Source of the DNA: Cucumis sativus
Lineage: Eukaryota; Streptophyta; Magnoliopsida; Cucurbitales; Cucurbitaceae
NCBI RefSeq assembly: GCF_000004075.3
Contig: NC_026658.2
Coordinates: 4,464,001 to 4,528,000 of the forward strand
Length of the DNA: 64,000 bases
Reading direction: 5' to 3'
In this document: positions 12,201 through 30,698 of the stretch, piece after piece
How the letters are laid out: each line of letters opens with the position of its first letter
Position numbering within the stretch: the first letter of the stretch is position 1
Made by a program: the position numbers and the translations under genes
The notes under the pieces: model-generated
Databases searched by the model: none
Told to the model about the DNA's origin: nothing
The model's input: the letters and a program-made list of their open reading frames with translations, nothing else

Positions 12201-15200
12201 TTCTTGAAAATTAAAAAAAAAAACATATACTTAATTAAAATAATAATAGCAACGTTGATGGATGTGTTATTGTTTTGCCTTTGAATATTCATGATCTACC
12301 GAATATCCAATCTTAGGGAGCATGCCATCTAACTTTTATTAAATTCCATTCTACCATACACACATGACTCTACCATAACACATCATCCTAACAAATTGAC
12401 CAAGTAATTTTTAAAAAGCTAAATTTTACTATTTACAAAAACAGCTATATTTTGTAAATAATTTTAATATATTTTGTAAATAATTTTAATATTTTATTAT
12501 TTTTAAAAATGTCTCTTTTAAAATTTTATTTCAATTTTTTTATATATATTTAAAAAAATCAAATGATTTCGTAGAAAGAGCTTAGAATTTCAATTCTTGG
12601 GTGTACAATTATATCACTTTATAAAATGGAAAAGAATGCATTTACCTTTTTAACTTTTACGCATCTAATTCTTTTGATTGAAATGCTTTTGACTTCCCTA
12701 CCAGCTGTTAGAAGACTTGGTATTACCATTTCTTTTTGTTTTATTTTTCTAATTCTTAACAAAATAAAAAATATATACCTTTTTTCTAAAAAAATTTATA
12801 TTTTTTTGATTTTTATCCAAACAAAATATATATTTACAAGTTAACTAAACAATATTATAAACATTATTAATATTGTCCATGCATTTAAGCTTAGTGTCCA
12901 CCAGGTGCGCCGCTCCCTTAATCAACATCATTGACAGATGTCTTCAAAATACTCATTCTTAGTGGTCATGAACGACTTATAAATAGAAGCATTTGGTGGA
13001 TTTGTAAAATATATGTACATTCGAGAAAAATCCATGAAATTTGGAGAAAGTAAAGACATTTAAGAATTTTTTTTAATTTCTTAATTTCTTATACATATTA
13101 AAACTTATTATTTCAATATTATATTTTCTCGATTTCATATTTTGACTGTGACTCGTTATGAAACATTGTTACTTGATCTAATTAAATTTGTTTGAACCTT
13201 GTATGCACAAAACTAGTTTGTTTAGTAATTTGATATTAACGATATAAATACTCATATATATATATAAAGAAATTTGCTAATGGATAAGTCAAGTTGTAAT
13301 TTGAATATCCATCCACTAAAAACCGTGCAAGAAGAAGAAAAGAACAAATTTTATATGTCGTTTTGGCTACAATTTTCTAAGTTTATCATTGGTATATTCA
13401 CAAATGAAATTTTATCGATGGATAATTGTAATGATCTTTAATAGCAAACAAAATTGGATTGTTTTCAATCGTGTTTACTTAAAAACTATGACTTTGATTA
13501 GACTTATAGTTACGATTATCGTTACTTTTTTTTTTTTTATCTCTATCTCTGACTTTGAGGGTTAAATGATAACGGTAAAGGTAATAGTAATGATAATAAT
13601 AAAGATGTCAAAATTTGTTATTTTTAAATGTAACGGTAACAACAATAATAGTGAATTGGACACTTGTGATTCATCTATTAGATTGTGTTATTTCATTACA
13701 CATTTGAACGTATGTCAAATGTATAGTACAAATGCAAAAAATAAGTAACACCAAAAGTAACTAAATGAAACCATCTTTTATCCTCGATAAGCGTGAGCTT
13801 AATTTAAAAAAAAAAAGGAACTAAGTAAAGTTTGGTTTGTGAAATTATGTAAAGTTTGGTGAGATTAGGTCAATGTTCAGTGCATCTTATGTAAGAAAGT
13901 TCAAAATTCCAAAAAGTGCTTGGAAGCATTAATCAATATAAGTTGTTTGTTTGTACCAAACAATAAAGAGATGATATGTTGTCTTAATAGTGTATAGGCA
14001 TTTGGATTGCTTTCTCATTCTTATTATTATCATCATTTCTCTCTTTTCTTAATCAATGACATAAAATAGAAAAATAGTAATTGAAAAGTGAGATAACAAC
14101 CATCAACACTTTTAACCATAGGGGTAGTAATTAAGTATTATATTATGCAGAAACTCAAGATATTTACTATGGAAAAAGTGAAAGAGACAATTATATATTT
14201 GTTTAGTGGATAAAACAATAATGTTCATTTTAAGTACCATTCATACAATTGATACCTACCATACATATATGTATGATGCTTATAACCTAATTTAAATTGT
14301 ATATAAAAAAAAGAAGATACATACGACATATTTCAACTAGTATATGTCGACATCAGTAGTACAACTTAATTGTCAAAGATTCATAAACAACTCAACGCTA
14401 CTAACAAGTGTGACACATTTAACAAATAAGTCTATATATCTTGTTTCTTTCGCTTGCATTCTTCTATTTTGATAACTAAAGAAACATGAAGTAAAAAGAA
14501 CACTTAACTTTGTGATAATCCATCACCAAACTTCTCGAGAGCTTTTTAAGTTTTTAAGGACAATATTGCAAGCTATATCTATATAAATATGTTTATTTGG
14601 ATGACACTCTCCTAGATTAATACTCTTTTACAATTGTTATTTACTGAATCCATTGGCTCTGTGAATTAGATAATTGAAAACATCCAATTATTAAATCTCT
14701 TATCTTCATATTACTCGAATCGGTCTTGAACAAATTATATAGTTTTCATTAAATATATATTTTGAAGGTATTTATACTTTGAAAGAGAATGATGAACTTG
14801 AAAACAAAATTAGAGAAAGTAATGTTGAAGGATTTTAGGATTACAATTAGTGTTTAAAGATTGAATTTGAATAATGTTGTTGATTAAGTAATTAAAGATG
14901 TCATCTTAAAAAATGTTAGAAACAACAAAAATCTCAACGAACTTGGAACAATATTTTTAAAAACAATTCAATTCTTTAAAAGAAACTAAATAAAATTAAG
15001 GGTAAAAATGTAACAAACTCTACGTATAAAATACTAACTTACCAAAACGGAAACGTTCTGAGAAGAGCAGCTAAATACGATAGTTTTTCTTTTGTTTTTT
15101 CTATTTTATTTCAAGTGTGGTGACCCAAAAGTAAATGCCAATACTACCCTTTACCTTCTTATTTTTCCCTCTTCCCTTAATAACAAAAGAGAACCTTTTA

Positions 15201-15384
15201 GAAAGAAAAGAAAAGGCAGAAAAAAACATAAAAGAAGAAGAAATCTTCCTTTTCTACTTATATTCTGATTCAGTTAAGTTAAAAGCTTTAATTTTGTATA
15301 AATTTGTTCTTCATTTCCGAACCTTTCTTCTTCAGCCATTTCAATACTCTCTTCTTCTTCTTCATTCTCTTCGCTTGTATGCTT
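9220..15384. other. AT-rich intergenic region with one MITE copy, and the epimerase 5' leader
   Basis: After the 3' UTR of the PPR-like gene (roughly to 9.5 kb) I see no convincing coding sequence, RNA gene or intact transposon for almost 6 kb. It is very AT-rich with short A/T runs and a short TATATA tract near 12.15 kb. About 11677-11915 is a MITE copy (separate entry). The last 300 bases, T- and CT-rich around 15.3 kb, are the likely promoter and 5' UTR of the epimerase gene. Confidence 0.6.
11677..11915. mobile_element. MITE copy of the 'GGATAGTTGCAAAT' family
   Basis: The left end GGATAGTTGCAAATTTAG and the inner terminal part AATTAAGTATATAGCAATATT match the better-defined copy at 38919-39175. 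The inner part recurs inverted on the right (GTTATATCCTTAATTATTATT). The centre holds a TCTATCAGTGATAG palindrome. The right terminus has drifted and I could not identify a target duplication. Confidence 0.65.
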
Positions 15385-19376
<3,992 letters not shown>

Positions 19377-21152
19377 TTGGCTTATACTTATATCAACTCT
19401 TGGGGCCTTATCTTAACCCTATACGCTTTTGCATTACTCTTACATTCTCCTCATAGATGTATTTTCTATTATGTTGTATAAACTTCTTGGTTATGATCCC
19501 AGTTGATCATCACGAGATATCGTTGTTTCGAGCCTATTTAATAAAAAAAGCTTGTGTGCTCCTTTATTGTTGATTCTGGCAGTTTAAAACAAAGCCGAAA
19601 CATGTTGGGTGCTTTTGATTAGCTCTTAAGTCCATCAATTTGGTTCGGTTTTTGGTCGGTCACATGGATGTTTGTTTTTTTAACAACAGGCAGGGAGATA
19701 GTTGTTTTCTAAACCGTCAGCTTTGTGTGATCTACAAGTAGAATATTGATCACTTTATGTGCTCTTGAAGAGTTCTAAATCTAAACCTTTTCCTTATCGA
19801 GCCTTTGCACTATGTATATAAAAGGACGCTTCAGCTCGAGAGTTATCAGTAATGACAAGAAGCGCAAGAGTTATCAATAATGAGAGGGCGGTGCCTATGT
19901 TAATTTGATAACAAGCCAATGATGGCAATCTAAAAAATGGTATGAAGTGGCCGTTGAGAGTGGAATAGTTAGGAATTTGAATTTGAAATGGAATAGATTA
20001 GCTGAATTGGTAATGAGAAAAAGGCATTATGATGAGTTTCAATAAAGCCAAACAGAGATATTGTGTTTAAAAATGAACTAAATCCAAGCGACAATCTCTA
20101 TGGGCTTTTTTAAGTGAGTGGACCCTTTCAACGGTTCAAAATATTTGAATTCTGTCTTTGTCTTGGTTTGAAATTTGAAAGAGTTTTAATTTGTTTTCGT
20201 CTAACTCAATTGATTGAGGATATGTTTGGGATTACCTTCCCCATTTTCAAAATTACTTATAAAATGCTTTTGAAATGAATTTTAACAGTTTTAGTATTCA
20301 TGAAAAATTCAAACATCAAGTCTCTTGATTGAATTTTTATTATATGTACAACAATAGCAAGGTCCTTTTAGTAGCTATATGGTTTTTAGTAAATCTTCCT
20401 TCCACACTAAACTAGCTACTTTCGTACCTACTTTGAATCAATGTTTTAAAAACAAACCCAAGTTTTGAAACTATAAAAATACCTTTTTAAAAACTTGTTT
20501 TTGTTTTAAAAAATTGACTAAAAATTTGTATCTTTAAAAATCATTGTAAACAATTAATGAAGTCTAAAAACAAAAGATCTAAAAATCACACGGTTTAGTT
20601 TTTCAAAATTTTCATTGATTTTAAAAATATTGCTAGGAAGGTAAGAACCCAAATAAACTGAAAGGTAAGAAAGCTATGCTTTGGGGATATATATATATAT
20701 ATTTAAATTTAATAATTATTATTACACATACAAAATCTTCTGCTCATTTATAGATTTAAAATAGATGAATACATGTATGTATGAGCAAAGGGTATAATCT
20801 TAGTTAAGAGAGTTTATATTGGAAAAGAGGAAAAAAGAATTTGTTTTAAAAAGCTTAGTTGGGAAGAGAATGTAAATTGAACTAAAAGAAAATTAATGAA
20901 ATAGAAACGAAATGGTGTGCGTTACAAATTCTGAAGTATAAAAGGGGAGCCGTGTGCTTTCCACCGCCACTCCATTTTTTCCAATTTCCATTTCCAATTT
21001 GTTCAAACCCGATTCTCTCTCTCTCTCTCTCTCAGCCGGAGATCTCGGGTTTTGAATTTGTTTCCTACATCGCCGTTGCTTCGATTACTCGTCGGATCAA
21101 ATCGATCTGATCTGACTTTCTCTTGACGGATTTCGATCTTTGATTGCTAAAA
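19377..21152. other. Epimerase 3' UTR, AT-rich spacer and DRP1A promoter/leader
   Basis: The first part is the epimerase 3' UTR. The middle is AT-rich spacer with no gene. A TATATATATATA tract is near 20690. A pyrimidine dinucleotide tract (CT)n lies at 21014-21033, about 120 bases before the DRP1A start codon, in what should be its 5' UTR; such leader microsatellites are common in plants. Confidence 0.6.
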
Positions 21153-24100
21153 ATGGAGAATCTCATCTCTCTTGTTAATAAAATTCAGAGGGCTTGTACG
21201 GCGCTTGGTGACCATGGCGAAGCTAGCGCATTGCCTACACTTTGGGACTCCTTGCCGGCTATCGCCGTCGTCGGTGGCCAAGTCTGTTTTCGATCTCTCT
21301 CTTCTTCTTTATTTTCTTTACTGTTTCATCTAACTGTGCCTGCTTCTAACTCATCGACATTAGTTTAGCGATCTGAGCTGATACTGGTGTTCAGGGATTG
21401 AGATCTTCTTGTTCTTTCTTTATCGTTTATCTTTTTGTTAATCGTTTGAAATGGATGGAGATTTTTTACTGCCTGAATCGTTAGTTCGGAGGTTTTTGTT
21501 GCTCAATCAAATGTTAAAAATGGAGGATTTCGTGAAAAAGATTGTTTCGTTGTCTGATTTTGCAATCGAGTTTGTTCTGTGGATCCGTGTAATTAGCCGA
21601 AAGTTCTGTTCGGTAGATAGGCGTTGAGTAATATCTAGAATATAGTACAACCGCGGTGTCGACGCGATATGTTTATTTGTGTCGGAACTTTCTTGATGGC
21701 ATCAGGCTTCTCCATTATCTTATGTGCTGATTTAAGTGGAGAGAGCTATAGCTCATAGCCAAGCAGAAATGACCTTTCTCGTTTTTCCTCTCTTGCAGAG
21801 TTCGGGCAAATCTTCAGTGTTAGAAAGCATTGTCGGCAAGGATTTCTTACCCCGTGGATCTGGTAATTAATAGATTACTAAGACTCTTCTACGAGTAAAA
21901 TCTGCGTACTGCACTTTTGGCTAAATAGTGCAAAATGTGCAAAATGTTTTACAGGTATTGTTACTAGGCGTCCTCTTGTCTTGCAACTTCATAAAGGTGA
22001 CGAAGGAAGCAGAGAGTACGCAGAGTTTCTCCACCTTCCCAGGAAAAAATTTTATGATTTTGGTAAATTTCTTTTTGTTAATATAATATTTCATTTTTTT
22101 GTCTGTTTGTAAGGGTTATTTTTAAATATAGAAAATGAATATAAATATTTACAAATATGGAAAATTTTACTTCTATTACACTACTATCCCTATCGGGATA
22201 GACCTATAATCTATAGCAGTCTATCAACAACGGTTATATTTTGCTATGTTCATAGATATTTTTAGCAGTTTTCTCATTTAAAATAATTTTCCTTTTTTTT
22301 GACGTTTTTAAAATTATTTTTCTTGTATGAAACAAAATTTGACTACTAAGAAATAAAAAGGGCAGTATGAAGACTGGGTATTTAGAGTTAGCTCAATTTT
22401 AAACTTATTGGGAAAGGTAGATACAATCATTAATCAATGACAAAGAAGCTGTCTGCAGCTAAGCTTTAAATTCTTGGGGAAGTTCGAGTCACCATAGTCA
22501 GGCATGACGAATGCAATGTGAAAATGGTTGAGTGATGGATTCTTAACTTAAATTGGCGGCTTACCCCAATGATGGGTTCATTCATTTGCAAAAGAATCAT
22601 GAGTCTACATTGATTATTTAATGTATTTGCCAAGAGGAATTTTTTATATTTTTATGTTTTGATTTAGCAAAAGGTGTTTATGAATGATTTAGCAATATAT
22701 TTTGATTTAGCAGTAGGAGCAACATGTTTTAATTTGCTTATCTTACTTTTTTCTTACTGCACAAACTATTTTTGTAGTTGCTGTCAGGAAGGAAATTCAA
22801 GATGAGACAGATCGAGAGACTGGCCGCTCTAAACAAATTTCCAGTGTCCCAATTCATCTCAGTATATATTCTCCTAATGGTAGGTCAAGAATTTGACTTT
22901 TGAATTTTCTAATTAATCTTTTGCACATCTTGTGCGGCATAGTGTGAATTTTCTTTCTAATATTACTGATTAACTGACTACCTTAAGTCAAAGACTTGTT
23001 CCAATCTAGGAAAAATAACTTTTTCCTAGTAGTTCTTCATGAAGTTGCATGGTTGAGATTTGTCCTTGAAATATTGTTTGAAATTTAAGGCAGTTTGAGA
23101 AATTGTTTTGAAACTTCATTTTGGAATATTTAGCAGATAGTAGTGCTGCTATGTTTTTTGACTGCAAATATTTTGAGCGTGTAGCTTTCATACACACCAT
23201 CCTGGCTTGCAGCATTTTCTCATATATTCTCTGTATTTTTCCAATCTTTGCAGTTGTAAACTTGACACTTATTGATCTTCCTGGGCTTACAAAAGTAGCT
23301 GTTGGTAAGTCATTTCAACTTATTCTGTTTCATGGTTTAATTTTTTTATCTTAGCAATGACATGGTGACATTTATGTATTCTCTTGGAAAATTCAGAGGG
23401 CCAACCAGAGAGTATTGTTCAAGAAATTGAAATGATGGTTCGCTCCTATATTGAAAAGGTAAGATTTGGAAAATAATGGGTGCTATTTTGTTTAATCATG
23501 TATTACAATTTACAACCTCATGTTATTCACATCAAATTTCGTTTCTTTATTTGTACTTTCATTGTTAGAGAGGGATTGAATTTCATCATGCTTGTTAACT
23601 TTTTTGGCATCCCCTTATGCAGCCTAATTGTATTATACTTGCTATTTCACCTGCCAATCAAGATTTGGCTACGTCGGACGCAATTAAAATCTCTCGTGAA
23701 GTTGATCCAACTGGTAACACCAATGCTTTCAAGCCATTTGTTACAATTTATTGCTAAAAAAGAAACACATTGTTACATTTTGCATACTCTGTTAATGTCT
23801 TTCTCATTGTTATTTTCTCAAGTGTTCTTCGAAGGAGTAAATTTGTTTTTAAGGTATTTTTAACCCTTTACTATATTTTTTCTCTTAGGGGAGAGAACTC
23901 TTGGTGTCTTGACGAAGATTGATCTCATGGATAAGGGAACAGATGCTGTTGATGTAAGTTTCTCTGACTCCCTCTCCATCAAACATTGGAAATGTTCGTT
24001 TTTGCCCCTTCAGAGAAATGATATTTGTGTTTTTTTTTGGCCTTGATTTAGTGGGTGTGTATGTGCCTATTATATCATATATTCTAAATCGCATTCTTTG

Positions 24101-26630
24101 CGTTGCTAAGATATTGGAAGGCAAAGCTTACAGGCTGAAGTTTCCTTGGGTTGGTGTTGTGAATCGTTCACAAGCAGACATCAACAAAAATGTTGACATG
24201 ATTGCAGCTAGGCGTAGGGAGCGTGACTATTTTGCTAGCACTTCGGAATACAAGCACCTCGCCCATAGGATGGGCTCTGAGCATCTAGCAAAGGTCCTTT
24301 CAAAGGTATGCTTACCATTTATTTTGTCTAATTCCTTCTATTTCCGCTGTTGGAATCATGTTGAGGCATAATGTGGTTATTGATATTTGACTTTTTGTAA
24401 TTGCAATGTTAATTTCAGCATCTAGAAACGGTAATCAAGTCCAAAATCCCCGGCATTCAAAACCTTATTAACAAGACCATTTCAGAACTTGAATCCGAAC
24501 TAAGCCGTCTTGGAAGGCCTGTTGCAAATGATGCTGGGGTATGTTCCTTGAAATTTCAATGGCTGCCTCTAGTCTATTGGTTCTTAACCCATCTATAGGG
24601 TTCATTTTTATTGTTTTAGTTTTTCCTGTTCTGCTTTTGGTTCCGTAAGATTGTTGGAGGGGTTGTTAATAGACGTTTCTCCAATTTCCTTCTCTTAAGT
24701 TCATTTTTATTTGATAAATGCAGGGAAAACTATACATGATTATGGAGATTTGTCGGGCTTTTGATCAGAATTTTAAAGAGCACCTTGATGGCGTGTATGT
24801 TTATATTCCCCTTGTTTTCTTTTGTAATATGCAGTGCTTCCTCCTTGACGACTTTTGTCATGTTTCCTAAGCAATTCTATATCTTGATCTTTCTCTGCAG
24901 GCGTCCTGGTGGTGATAAAATTTACAATGTCTTCGATGACCAACTTCCTGCTGCGCTGAAGAGGTTGCAGTTTGACAGGCAACTGTCAATGGAAAATGTA
25001 AAGAAGCTTATTACTGAAGCTGATGGATATCAACCTCATTTAATAGCTCCTGAACAAGGATATCGTCGACTTATTGAATCTACTTTAGTTACTATTAGAG
25101 GCCCGGCTGAGGCATGTGTAGATGCGGTATGCACAAAACAACTTGGTATTACTTTGGTATACATGAAATTTGTGCTTGTGAAATATTGGTGCATGAGGGG
25201 AGGGGGAGGTGAACATTTGTTATATAGAGTTTCACTGATGCGCTATAATATATTTGTTAGTGTATTTTCTCATTATCGGATCAGAGATCATTGCCACTAT
25301 TTAAGAATCTATTGGATGCTCATCATTCTTCATAAATATATATTTTTCTCTAATTTCAGGTTCATGCCATATTGAAGGATCTGGTTCACAAAGCGATGGG
25401 TGAAACTCTAGTATGCTCTTGAACCTTACATATGATACACTTAAAACAAAACCATGCTCCATATTTTTTTAAGTCTTGAGGTGGTCTACAACTTAAAACA
25501 GTTCCGTATAGAATTTGATTCATTTACATAATTTGTCTTCAAATATTCGTTCATGAGAGAGGTGCTTTCTCTTTTCATCCTTTACTGTTCGCTCATGGAA
25601 GAAACCATGTTTAATGAACTTTTAATAGTAACATTGATTAGTTTAGTTAGATTGACTTTGAAGTTATACTTGTTCAAATATGTTTTGAGCTGCTACCTAA
25701 GAAATGAAGCCTGTCTTCAATTTTCATTCCTACCGTATTTGGCTACTTAATCAAGACCAATTAAAATATCCCCAGTTTCTGATTTATAAGATTATGTTTT
25801 TCATTTGAATCTTGTGCATAAATGTTCTTTTGCCGCTTTCAGGAATTAAAGCAGTATCCTGGTCTTAGAGTGGAGGTAGGAAACGCAGCTATTGAATCCC
25901 TGGAAAGAATGAGGGAGCAAAGCAAAAAGGCGTCTCTTCAGCTTGTGGATATGGAGTGTAGCTACCTGACTGTTGATTTCTTCCGGAAGCTTCCTCAAGA
26001 TATTGAAAAGGGAGGCAACCCTACACATTCAATTTTTGACCGATACAATGACTCATATCTAAGGCGTGTTGGTAGGTCATCAACTTTATTATTGGTCTAC
26101 CGGCTATCTTACCATTCATTTACATTTTATGCTTCTTATCTAGGACATGTTCGATTAATAGTCCGTTTAGTTTGTCACGTGTCGTTTTTACCTGTCTGGA
26201 ACTTGTCTTCTTAAATATGTTCAAGAGAATCTGGTTTAATCTATCAATGGCATGTATTTTCTTGTGGCATTTTTCAGGAACAACGGTGCTATCTTATGTC
26301 CATATGGTTTGTGCAAGCTTACGGAACTCGATTCCCAAGTCCATTGTTTATTGTCAAGTACGAGAAGCCAAAAGAAGCCTCCTCGATCACTTTTTCACTG
26401 ATTTGGGAAAACTAGAGGTAAACTCTTTTCCCCTTTTCATATGATCAAACATGCAATGTTTGCCTGTCTACTGTATTACAAATTTGTTATTTCCTGTGCA
26501 GCAAAAGCGCCTATCATCATTATTGAACGAGGATCCAGCGATCATGGAACGACGTAGTGCCCTAGCAAAGAGGCTCGAGTTATACAGAAGTGCACAAGCA
26601 GAAATCGACACAGTTGCTTGGTCAAAGTAA
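21153..26630 (+). CDS. DRP1A: Dynamin-related GTPase of the DRP1A (phragmoplastin) type
   Basis: This large GTPase self-assembles on membranes at the cell plate and plasma membrane and acts in cytokinesis and clathrin-mediated endocytosis. Sixteen exons: 21153-21281, 21799-21862, 21955-22062, 22778-22879, 23254-23304, 23397-23458, 23623-23713, 23889-23953, 24111-24305, 24419-24538, 24724-24794, 24901-25126, 25360-25410, 25843-26071, 26278-26417 and 26502-26630, giving 610 aa, the length of Arabidopsis DRP1A. GTPase motifs are intact: G1 GGQSSGKS (41-48), G3 DLPG (142-145), G4 TKID (211-214). Middle and GED domains follow, ending VAWSK. As in all DRP1 proteins there is no PH or proline-rich domain. 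The N-terminus [15 protein letters not shown] and the [16 protein letters not shown] block favour DRP1A/B over DRP1C/E. Every exon join keeps frame. Confidence 0.97.
22118..22290. repeat. MITE-like remnant in DRP1A intron 3
   Basis: This part of the intron carries the same themes as the window's MITE family: AT-rich arms (AATATAGAAAATGAATATAAA on the left), a central CTATCCCTATCGGGATAG palindrome, AGTCTATCAACAACGG, and ATTTTGCTATGTT on the right. It is diverged, and I could not define ends or a target duplication. Confidence 0.45.
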
Positions 26631-29600
26631 GATTGTTACATGTATAATATCTTTTTCAGTATGTGGAATCTGGGAGGGAGGGGAAGATGGCAGCAGCACA
26701 ATTCTTTCATTCATACATTGCGGGGAAGAAGGTTAGCTGGATAAGCTGATTTTGTTGTATTCAGTTCCTGACGCTATATAAAGAAGTTATTTTCGCCATC
26801 TTTCTTCGACCCCCTTTTGGGGGGAATATGGAATACCTATATCTAGAGGAGTACCATTACACAATATTATATGAAGAAATACCTGAATTTCTTTTTCTTT
26901 GTTTTGAATTATTTGGAGTGGAAAAAAGAGATGAGTCTTCTCTTTTGGAGCGCACAGGTTTGAGATTTTGGAGATGGATCTGATGACTGAAACACACACT
27001 GCTTAAAGGTAAGTAAGCAAATCAACAATTAGGGAAGATTAGGGTGAATTTATTTGCATAGTTTGTTCTGGAGTCACTACGCTTGTTATTAAATTTTTAT
27101 TATATAAATTCTTACGTCTTAGTATTATTATATTGTTCGTTTTACTTTTGGGGTGAAATTTTCATTAATTTTATGAACATACAACATGGATATAATGTTG
27201 CAGAGGAGTTTTTTTTTTCTTTTTTCTTTGTTAGGTTTTAAAGAAAATACTTTTAAATTTGGGTAATTATTTTAAATGGTGAAAAATATTTAGAAATGTA
27301 GTAAAGTATGAGTATCTATAATCCATCCTTGATAGACATATATAGTGTTGATATCTTACCAGATATTTTACAATATTATTTGAAAACAACCTCATAAAAT
27401 ATTGTCATTTATTTTTAAAATACCTGTTCATATGAAAAGGTTTCTGTTATTGGATTCTATTTTTGCAGGACTCATATTTTTATTTTAGAAAAATGTTAAT
27501 GTTTTTTAAACAAAATGCAATATTTTTTATATTTTAGAATGCATTAAAACTAAAGGTTCATTTGCATTTCCACATAACAAGTGATGTGATTAAATGACAT
27601 ACTGGGTCAGGATGTGTAAAGAAGTGTAAGGTAAAATCTATTAACTTAAAGATAAAAGTTGAAAATCTCATTAATTTTGGAACGTTCTCTGGGGGAACCA
27701 AATGGATACAGATTTTTCCAAATTTTAGAAATTAACACACTTAGATTTGTTTTTCTTCTTCTTTTTTTTCTGAAGCAGTCAGGAAACTTCATTTACATTT
27801 ATTAACTTTGAAACTCTCCCATATTGGTTTCCCACCAGGTGAGATTCAATTTTCAATTGAAAGATAAGGTAAAAGGTAAAGTAATGTCGTGGATGGAAAA
27901 CAATAGTTTGATGGAATGGAGCACAAAGCACTTATTTGTACGTTTTAAAAAATTAATAAATAATATATGCAGGAGGAGGTGGTGTCCCACACCCTCCAAT
28001 CAAAATAAATGTCAAAAAAGCAAACTTCCCGAATCTCTATGCTCATTATACTCTTCTACTCCCCCACTCACCCTCCCTATTCCTTCATTATTTCTCTACC
28101 TTTTCTCTTCCTTCTTTTTTCTCCTTACCCTTATAACATTACTTTCTTTACCTTTAATTAAAACCAAAATTTGAAACACCTTTCCTCTTTTTGTTTCAAC
28201 TTGTTACTGAATTATTCACATCTATTTGAGTTTTTCCATCCAAATATAACAAAAATTATTTGATATATTTTCTTATCATACTATACAAATTCATTAAACT
28301 TATAAATTAAACAAAATACTAGTGATTTCATTTTTTAAATATAATAAAAGTAGTATATGTACTATTTTTTTAAAAAAAATTGAAATATATATATAATTAA
28401 TTTGATTTCTTTGTTTTTCATTATTTTTTTTACTATTTTAGTAAAAGTAAGACTCTAACAGCACTCTGATTAAGAAGCATATTTCTAGTTATTTAGAGAG
28501 TCGGAATGTAATGAAGATTATTGAAAATAAAAAAAGTATAGATACCGTGAATAACCGAATACAAAATGAAATTAAGATAATAAAGAGGAAAAACAATGTT
28601 AAAATTGAAAACTCTAGGAATGAAATGAGTTCTTTATTACGAATTAAATATCAAACGTTTAATCCAACACATGTTATGTAAGATTAAAAACTCAAATTAC
28701 AATACAAACTTATCTCATTACAGTTTACTAAACATAATACGAATTAGTGATGAAAAATTTGAACCATTAATTTTTTAGTTTTTGACACATTTAAGTGTTC
28801 AATTGAGTTAAATGTTTATCGGTCACGTGTAGGTGTAAACACACTATGATAATAGTGTAAATTTTTTGTATTCAGAATTCTGACCAAATAGTCCCACCTA
28901 TTTAATTTTCTCACTCACCTTTTACATACAGTGGGTGAATATGACTTCAAACAAAATTGGAATTTCTGTACTCTTTTGTTCTGGTTTTCTTACCACCTTT
29001 ATACTTAATAAACTAAATACTTAGATTTGTGGTGCATTTTACTGAATTGTTCGATCATAGTATGTTTAGTGAATTTTTTCTTATTTTTATGAAATTTTTA
29101 ATTATTTATTTGATATTAATGCTTGTTCAATTTTACATTTATACCTGTTGTGACGTACAACAATATCTATATCACTAAACTTTGTGTCTAGTGGGTAAAT
29201 AGAGATATTGAAATTCTAAATACCTATTGACATTTGTTGAAGTTAAATGGATGGGAAATTGCAAAATAAAGTGTAATAAATTTTTATCTTTTTTGTCTTT
29301 TGCCATAAAATGTAATTATTTGTACTCTTTTACCCTTCTTGAAAAAACCCTTAAAAGGAACTTATTAATAATATAAAATCCAAAGTAAAAAGTTATCCAA
29401 CTTCTATAAAAAATTAAAGTCCAGTTTAGTAATAATTTGAATGATATAGATATTTATATTTTAAATATCATATTTTTATTTAATATATATGTAATAATTT
29501 TAATCCTCGAGTTTTAAAAATAGATATTGTTAGTCGTATGTTTATAAAAGTTTTAAAAAGGTACTATTTTAATTTTAGAATTTTAAAAATAGATTTAGAG

Positions 29601-30698
29601 ATCGATAGAAGTATTTTTTTGTTTATTTTTTAAAAATAAACTTATGATATTTAGAATAAGAAGAAAATAATTTTTTTACAAAATAAATATAGTATATAAA
29701 ATTTTAAAATTATTATTTTAATTTAAAATATCTTATAATTAATTTTAAAAAATTGATAAAAAAAATTAAAAGTGTGTTGTTATAAATGTAGAGAGTGAAT
29801 GTGCATATTGTTTGAAAACTAAGAGACCAACAAATAATTTTCCGATTTAACAAAGAGCTAAGATTAGCAAACATTAACATCTCATCCTTTGTTCTTAAAA
29901 AGGAAAAAGAAAGAAAGCAATCCTTAGCCAAAAGCCGCCTTAAAATAATGAAATTTGGTTAGTGCCCAATCCGTCAAAACTCAAAACTCCAAAAAGCTGG
30001 AAAAAGGGAACATATGTGTTAAAATTTGCAAAAACAACCCTAAAGTGTGATGCTACTTCCAACTCTATTCTTTCATTTTCAAAACACAATAATTGCATCC
30101 AAATTGGATCCCCTTCATACTTATACAATTATTACCATTCATACACTTAATCTAAATTTAAATTTAAGAATCTAGTTTTAAGATTTGGATAAAGGTTAGG
30201 GTTTGATTTTTAAATTCTAAAGAGATCATTTCTATAATTTGAGTCCTTTAAAATTACAATTTAATCCTTATAATCTAAGGACCCTCGACAAATAATGAAT
30301 TACTGATTCTAACTATTTTTAAAGTTGTAGGGATTTAAATTATAATTTTTGTTAGGACTTAACAAAAGGAAGAGGGGGAAAAAAAGTTGGAAGTCCCACT
30401 TTGTTCTTTGTTTCAATTACAATTATTCTTTGTTCATATCAACTTTCCTTTATGATTCAAAGCCATAGATTTATCCCTACAGCTCAAATCAACCTTCAAA
30501 TCCGCAATAATGTTGATGAAATTCAGTGGACAAAACCAAAACTTAAGATCAGAATGAATCACTCTGTAATTTAATTGCACAAATTACTCAAGAGAGAGCT
30601 CATGATCTTTTTGATCTTTTTTTTTTTTTTTTTTTTTTTAACACTTAAAGAGTATGAGAATCTCAACACCCAACTGACCAAATTTTCCAGAAGAAGAA
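26631..30698. other. DRP1A 3' UTR and AT-rich intergenic region
   Basis: About 26631-27020 is probably the DRP1A 3' UTR. The rest is spacer, very AT-rich from 28.2 to 30.6 kb, with no gene I can support. Near 27.28-27.38 kb there is a diverged MITE-like fragment (TCCATCCTTGATAGAC). A run of about 23 T's lies at 30617-30639, just downstream of the minus-strand LEA_2 gene. Confidence 0.55.

Noticed and set aside
12626-12844. Short frame in the 9-15 kb spacer
   Set aside because: Phe/Ile-rich translation of AT-rich DNA, no start context, no homology I recognise.
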